From Owenia fusiformis (lineage: Eukaryota > Annelida > Polychaeta > Sabellida > Oweniidae), in assembly GCA_903813345.2 (NCBI GenBank), contig CAIIXF020000028.1, positions 1-48,000 on the forward strand: 48,000 nucleotides of DNA, in the 5' to 3' direction. Positions 44,230 to 48,000 of this stretch are shown piece after piece. Both the position numbers and the translations under genes were made by a program. The notes beneath the pieces are model-generated. The model worked only from the letters and a program-made list of their open reading frames with translations, was not told the DNA's origin and made no database searches. The first letter of the stretch is position 1. Each line of letters opens with the position of its first letter.

Positions 44230-45270
44230 CCAGGCTCTCATTTCAAAGATTTTGGATATTTTCTCATGAAATTTTCACACAATGAATAAAAAATACTTGC
44301 TGATTGAATATTAAAATATCAGTATCTCTTATTTGATTGGTCAAAAATAAGGGTTACTATGGTAACTTGACTTTTGGGTAGGCGGGGCACTTTTTACGCC
44401 ACATTATTCATTAGAAAAACAACAGAATAGTAGGCAGTTTATGGGGATATCAAATGAATTTCTTCTCCGCTTAATTACTACTTGTACATGATATTACTTA
44501 ATGTAATAGTTACAACTATTGTCCCATAAGGTTTCAGAAATATTCTCCCTCATGTTTAATGCACGGTCACTTGCATTCAGCCCATTGACGATACAGTGCT
44601 CTGAAGCCATCTGAAAAACTTGTTTAAAAGGCAATCTTGACTGCAGTCGAAAGTTGTTTCATTGTTCCATAAAGTGTACATCTTAGCTGATTCTTCATCC
44701 TAGTGAAAACAGCAAAATCAAGGATTGTCTCATATGGAGATTATGTAACTTGGGGCAGCTTTGCCATCTATTTTGCCAATTAATTGTGATGGTTTCCTGC
44801 ACAATATTAGCAGTGTGATCGGCTGCATTATCCTGATGGAAAAATTTAAAGTTTGGCTGGTAGTTAAGTTTTAATCAACTTTCCATAGCATTACTCTTTG
44901 TTGATTTTCTGGTCCACTGGTACAGAATTGACTAGTACGATTTCAGAAATGTTCGTGATAACAATGAATATGAGTTTTCCCTCAGAACATTTGTAATTTA
45001 AATAAGAGCTGATAAAAAATAGAGATCCTTCATTTTCACATATTGATAGATATCTGTAATGGTAAATTGTGTGACGTAAAAAGTGCCCCGCCTACCCCAA
45101 AGTCAAGTTACCATAGTAACCCTTATTTTTGACCAATCAAATAAGAGATGCTGATATTTAAGGAATCAATCAGAAAGTATTTTTTTGCACATTGTGTGAA
45201 AATTTTATGGGAAAATATCAAGAATCTTTGAAATGAGAACATTTTTCCGTGAACTTATTGAACGACCTGG
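44230..45270 (-). mobile_element. Decayed mariner with ~200-bp inverted repeats (1041 bp)
   Basis: TA at 44228-44229 and 45271-45272 flank CCAGG at the left and CCTGG at the right. Inverted repeats are 44230-44403 and 45070-45270; read from outside, the right repeat begins CCAGGTCGTTCAATAAGTTC, a mariner-like terminus, and the left repeat has lost about 28 bp right behind CCAGG. Both contain GGTTACTATGGTAAC-type palindromes and GGCGGGGCACTTTTTACG. The interior holds a broken transposase on the minus strand. Confidence 0.85.
44620..44960 (-). pseudogene. Mariner transposase remnant
   Basis: The minus strand shows FFHQDNAADHTANIVQET (44790-44846), the second catalytic Asp block of Tc1/mariner transposases, followed after about 60 bases by ILDFAVFTRMKNQLR (about 44680-44730), which resembles the DLAPxDFxLFPxLKxxLxG block that holds the third Asp. 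The intervening part is frameshifted, the N-terminal half is missing, and no full-length frame exists. It is inside the inverted repeats 44230-45270 and shares only superfamily features with the intact element at 40816. Confidence 0.8.
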
Positions 45271-45272
45271 TA

Positions 45273-45890
45273 TTTTCATTTCTTGTATTAGAAAGTTGTA
45301 AAATTTGTACGAAAATAGCATCTCTCAAAGTTGACCTTTGAATGAACCAAGTGAGAAGGTCAAAGTATAAAATCTAAGAAATCACAATTTTAGTAATGAT
45401 TTATATTCCTTTTCAATGCTATGCCCATATATGCTTGATTTGTGTTGGGGTTAAAGAGGGGCGTAGCGACACCTGTCCTTTGAATCCATTCCTAGAAATA
45501 TTAAAATTGAAAAAATAAATTCAAATTTTAATTTTTGTTTCATACAGTTTTTCAAATTTTAAAAAGCTCCTAGCATTTGATATTCTGAAGTAATATATTG
45601 AAGTTCTTTTAATTCTGACACTACAGTGGGTAGTTTTATTTGATGTAAATGAAACATCAATAGTCTAAGCATTTTTGCCAACAAAATGTGTTTTAATATA
45701 TCAGAGTATAAAACGAAGGACAACACTAAAGTTATTCAAACTATGAAAATGGGAGAGTTAATATCAGGATTCCAAATCTGCTATTCAAATAAGGATCCGA
45801 AAATATTTATTATGAGTTTATACTAAGTTTTGAGCTTTAGAAACACCTTTCAACTTATCATATGGTTATGTTTGTATTTTCTTCTTATAG
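45273..45890. other. Probable intron upstream of the peptidase exon
   Basis: No coding signal. It ends in TTTGTATTTTCTTCTTATAG (45871-45890), a strong polypyrimidine tract with AG. The mariner remnant 44230-45270 may lie in the same intron. Confidence 0.5.
45871..45890 (+). promoter_or_regulatory. Predicted 3' splice acceptor
   Basis: TTTGTATTTTCTTCTTATAG: pyrimidine-rich run ending in AG directly before CAAAGGCG. It argues that the ATG at 45862 is not the start codon and that the exon enters in the last base of a codon. Confidence 0.65.
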
Positions 45891-46833
45891 CAAAGGCGTG
45901 GAAAGCATAATGCTCGATGAGATGGGTTCAAAGTTCTCCATTTATCTGGATCCGTATGACCATAAATTGATAAAGGATATAGAAGAGGCATATTCGAGTC
46001 ATAAGTTTTCCTTTCACCAGTCTAGTGGCAAGGAATCTATTGTGTACGCTTCTACGGGGACAGAAATAAAAATGGTATCTGACAGTGGCACATTAGGAGG
46101 ATTTTTAATAGTCAATACCAAAAAAAAAAAATATTACGGATTGACATGCTGCCATGTTCTTAAGCAATATGGTGGCAGTGTTGTAATACTCGAAAAAGAA
46201 GATGAAGCATGGAAAATGCTTGGAACCATAAACAACGAAGCTTCCATTTATTTTGATGAAAGCCCAAACGGGGAAAGGGACACCTTAGAATATGATTTAG
46301 CTGTACTTGAAGTGACAGAGCTTGACAGAATACATAGTCTCAATAATTTAAATACGGCCAACTGTGATTGTGAGCTTTTGTTTTCAACTAACAGTTTGCA
46401 TTCTGGACTAGAAGTAGTAAAGAAAGGATTTTCCTCTGGGTTCACAAATGGAAAAGTTACAAATCCATCGTATTCTAAAAATTTCAAGTATCGAACTGGT
46501 TGGAAGAATCCAAAAGAAACTGATGTTATGTTACTCGATATGATCCAGATTAAGAATGACAAGAATGAATTTGCAAAATACGGCGATAGTGGATCCATTG
46601 TGTTCTACCAAGATGCGAAAAAATATCGAGCCATTGGTATGATCCATTGTTTATCCGAAACAGAACAAGGCGAACCGGAATACGCCTATGCCTTTCCTCT
46701 CTACAATGGCCTTAATGAATTGAAGGAGAGAAAGCCTGAAATCTTGGAAAATGTAACATTAGGACCAAATGGAAATACAACTTTAACATGCTTCGGTCAT
46801 ATATGCCACCATCAACGGAAACCATCAACCTGA
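45891..46833 (+). CDS. Trypsin-like serine peptidase domain protein, probable terminal exon
   Basis: An open frame runs to the stop at 46833. An ATG at 45862 would give 323 residues, but it lies inside a splice-acceptor-like tract, so the exon probably starts at 45891 with upstream exons outside or undetected. Numbering from that ATG, the catalytic triad of chymotrypsin-fold peptidases appears in order: His98 (GLTCCHVL), Asp145 (EYDLAVLEV) and Ser243 (KYGDSGSIVF), with VVKKGFSSGFTNGKV at 185-199, the Kx-G-xxxG-xTxG-V strand typical of Trypsin_2-type proteins. It likely cleaves proteins by the serine mechanism. About 70 residues precede the peptidase fold (IYLDPYDHKLIKDIEEAY is probably helical); there is no signal peptide in this exon, so it may be intracellular. 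An 11-A run near 46123 encodes KKKK and should be checked as a sequencing-error site. Substrate and full domain content are unknown. Confidence 0.8.
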
Positions 46834-48000
46834 ACATATATGTCCACAATCACAATTAAGTTCGTTTTCAAAGACGAGTGTCACACGAGGTATTGCAAGA
46901 TGAACATTTTGATCGAGCAGAATACAATGAATTAGCATTAGGCATGATCCTGTAATATACTAAATATAATATTTGGTGAATTGAAAGTTATTCTTATATG
47001 TCATTAAGAGGAGATTTTTCTAAAACCCATGTGAAACCGTCTGCATGATATTTTCTGAAATCACACTGAACCCCTACTATAAGTTAGTATATATAATATC
47101 TCTTTGAATTTCAGCAAAATTTTCGCTCCAATTATTCCAGTTGCCATAGCAACCACTTTGGTAAAAATGGTGTTTTTCACTAAAAATCAAAGTTGAAATA
47201 CTGGTCAAAAAACTATAAAATCTGCATTTTTCAAAGTTAATGTTCATTATGTTGGTATACTGGAAAGAGTATAACTTGAAGATAAGGTAATAATGTTTTG
47301 ATTTATGTATTGGATGACATAAAATATTTCCTTATTAAGGGTTTTCGGTTGCCATGGCAACCATTGCCAAAATTCAGCTTAAAATCGTGCAATATTCAGG
47401 AAGCTATTGGCGCCAAGTTCAATAGGCTCATTTGTTGCATGATGCTGTTTTAGATCAAGTATATACAGTATTTCGACCCCCCCCCCCTAGTCAAGCATTC
47501 TTTCAAAATCAGGCAGTTTTTCAGCATTCTGAGCACTTTTCAAGTAATTTTGGCCATTTATGGACTATTGTCAAAAGGGACCCCCTGGAATCAAAAATGA
47601 ACCCCCCTTGGCAAATCCTGTCTACGGGCCTGCTTAAAGCGTTACCATGGAAACACATTTCAAAGTGAATGTATTTATTATTTTCCAGATTCTGGGGATA
47701 TGACCAAATGCCCGATATCAGCTCAAATTGTTTTCGGAAACAAATTTAACAGAACTATATAATCATACTTAAAAATGTTATTATAAGTTGGTACAATGCC
47801 TGGAATGAATGATATATGCTGTCTCAAAGTTAATGAAACATTCTGTTGCCATGGTAATGCATTCTGGCCCTAGAAACCATATAACGAGACCATTAAATAT
47901 TTGATAAATTCCTCGCATTTTGGAGTAGAGCAACATTTTTTACAGATTATCAAAGCTTATGAATTAAATGATTTAGGATGAAATAGTTACCCTATATAAC
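46834..48000. other. Downstream non-coding region with repeated X-box-like palindromes
   Basis: 3' flank of the peptidase. No clear AATAAA close to the stop. It has four GTTGCCATGGCAAC-type sites: 47140-47154 (GTTGCCATAGCAACC), 47347-47362 (perfect GGTTGCCATGGCAACC), about 47640-47653 (GTTACCATGGAAAC, degraded) and 47845-47857 (GTTGCCATGGTAA). An 11-C run lies at 47477-47487. The frame at 47432-47668 crosses this low-complexity part and is not credible. Confidence 0.55.

Noticed and set aside
46248-46598. 116-codon minus-strand frame
   Set aside because: Antisense shadow of the peptidase exon.
47432-47668. 78-codon frame starting MLHDAVLDQVYTVFRPPPP
   Set aside because: Spans an 11-C homopolymer and non-coding repeat-like DNA; no conserved motif.

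Overview
The window is AT-rich eukaryotic DNA: a spliced transposase gene, a terminal exon behind a polypyrimidine tract, non-LTR retrotransposon remains and several nested transposon families. There is no operon structure or bacterial signal. The repeat style (long elements with internal tandem cores, TATCC pentanucleotide tracts, CCGT tracts) suggests a marine invertebrate, possibly a bivalve mollusc, but no species can be named from the sequence.

The main result is that about 908-38600 is one old minus-strand non-LTR retrotransposon of roughly 4 kb, inflated to about 37.7 kb by insertions into insertions. Reading on the minus strand: ORF1 N-terminal coiled coil (38301-38600), an unclassified insertion with an 11-bp target duplication (37254-38300), ORF1 C-terminal part (36886-37253), a 1.4 kb non-coding stretch, the start of ORF2 endonuclease (35323-35437), a single 1439-bp Helentron-like element (33884-35322), the rest of the endonuclease and linker (32874-33883), an inverted-repeat element (31127-32873), the start of the reverse transcriptase (30698-31126), a 29.5 kb array of Helentron-like elements (1206-30697), and the next part of the reverse transcriptase (908-1205).

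The array consists of one family of non-autonomous rolling-circle-like elements resembling HINE/DINE-1 (Helentron derivatives). Each full copy starts TAGACTCC with a terminal hairpin, has a TTATT/TTCTT spacer, a 5' block, one or more copies of a ~475-bp core, a TATCC microsatellite, GATGACTC repeats, an inverted copy of the 5' terminus, a 10-bp hairpin, and ends CTAGT. Treating 5' ends as opening brackets and 3' ends as closing brackets, 15012-28688 is a perfectly balanced nest of eight elements. Removing the whole array, or the single copy at 33884-35322, at T|T restores the host reading frame at each site. Two TTAA-flanked MITEs sit inside one of the nested copies.

From 38600 to the end lie a nearly pristine mariner element (40816-42777; intact 354-aa transposase if a 171-bp intron is removed; 189-bp inverted repeats with one mismatch), a 141-bp snapback MITE, a decayed mariner with long inverted repeats (44230-45270), and the only likely host gene, the terminal exon of a trypsin-like serine peptidase (45891-46833) with His, Asp and GDSG serine in order. 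No rRNA, tRNA or CRISPR was recognised.
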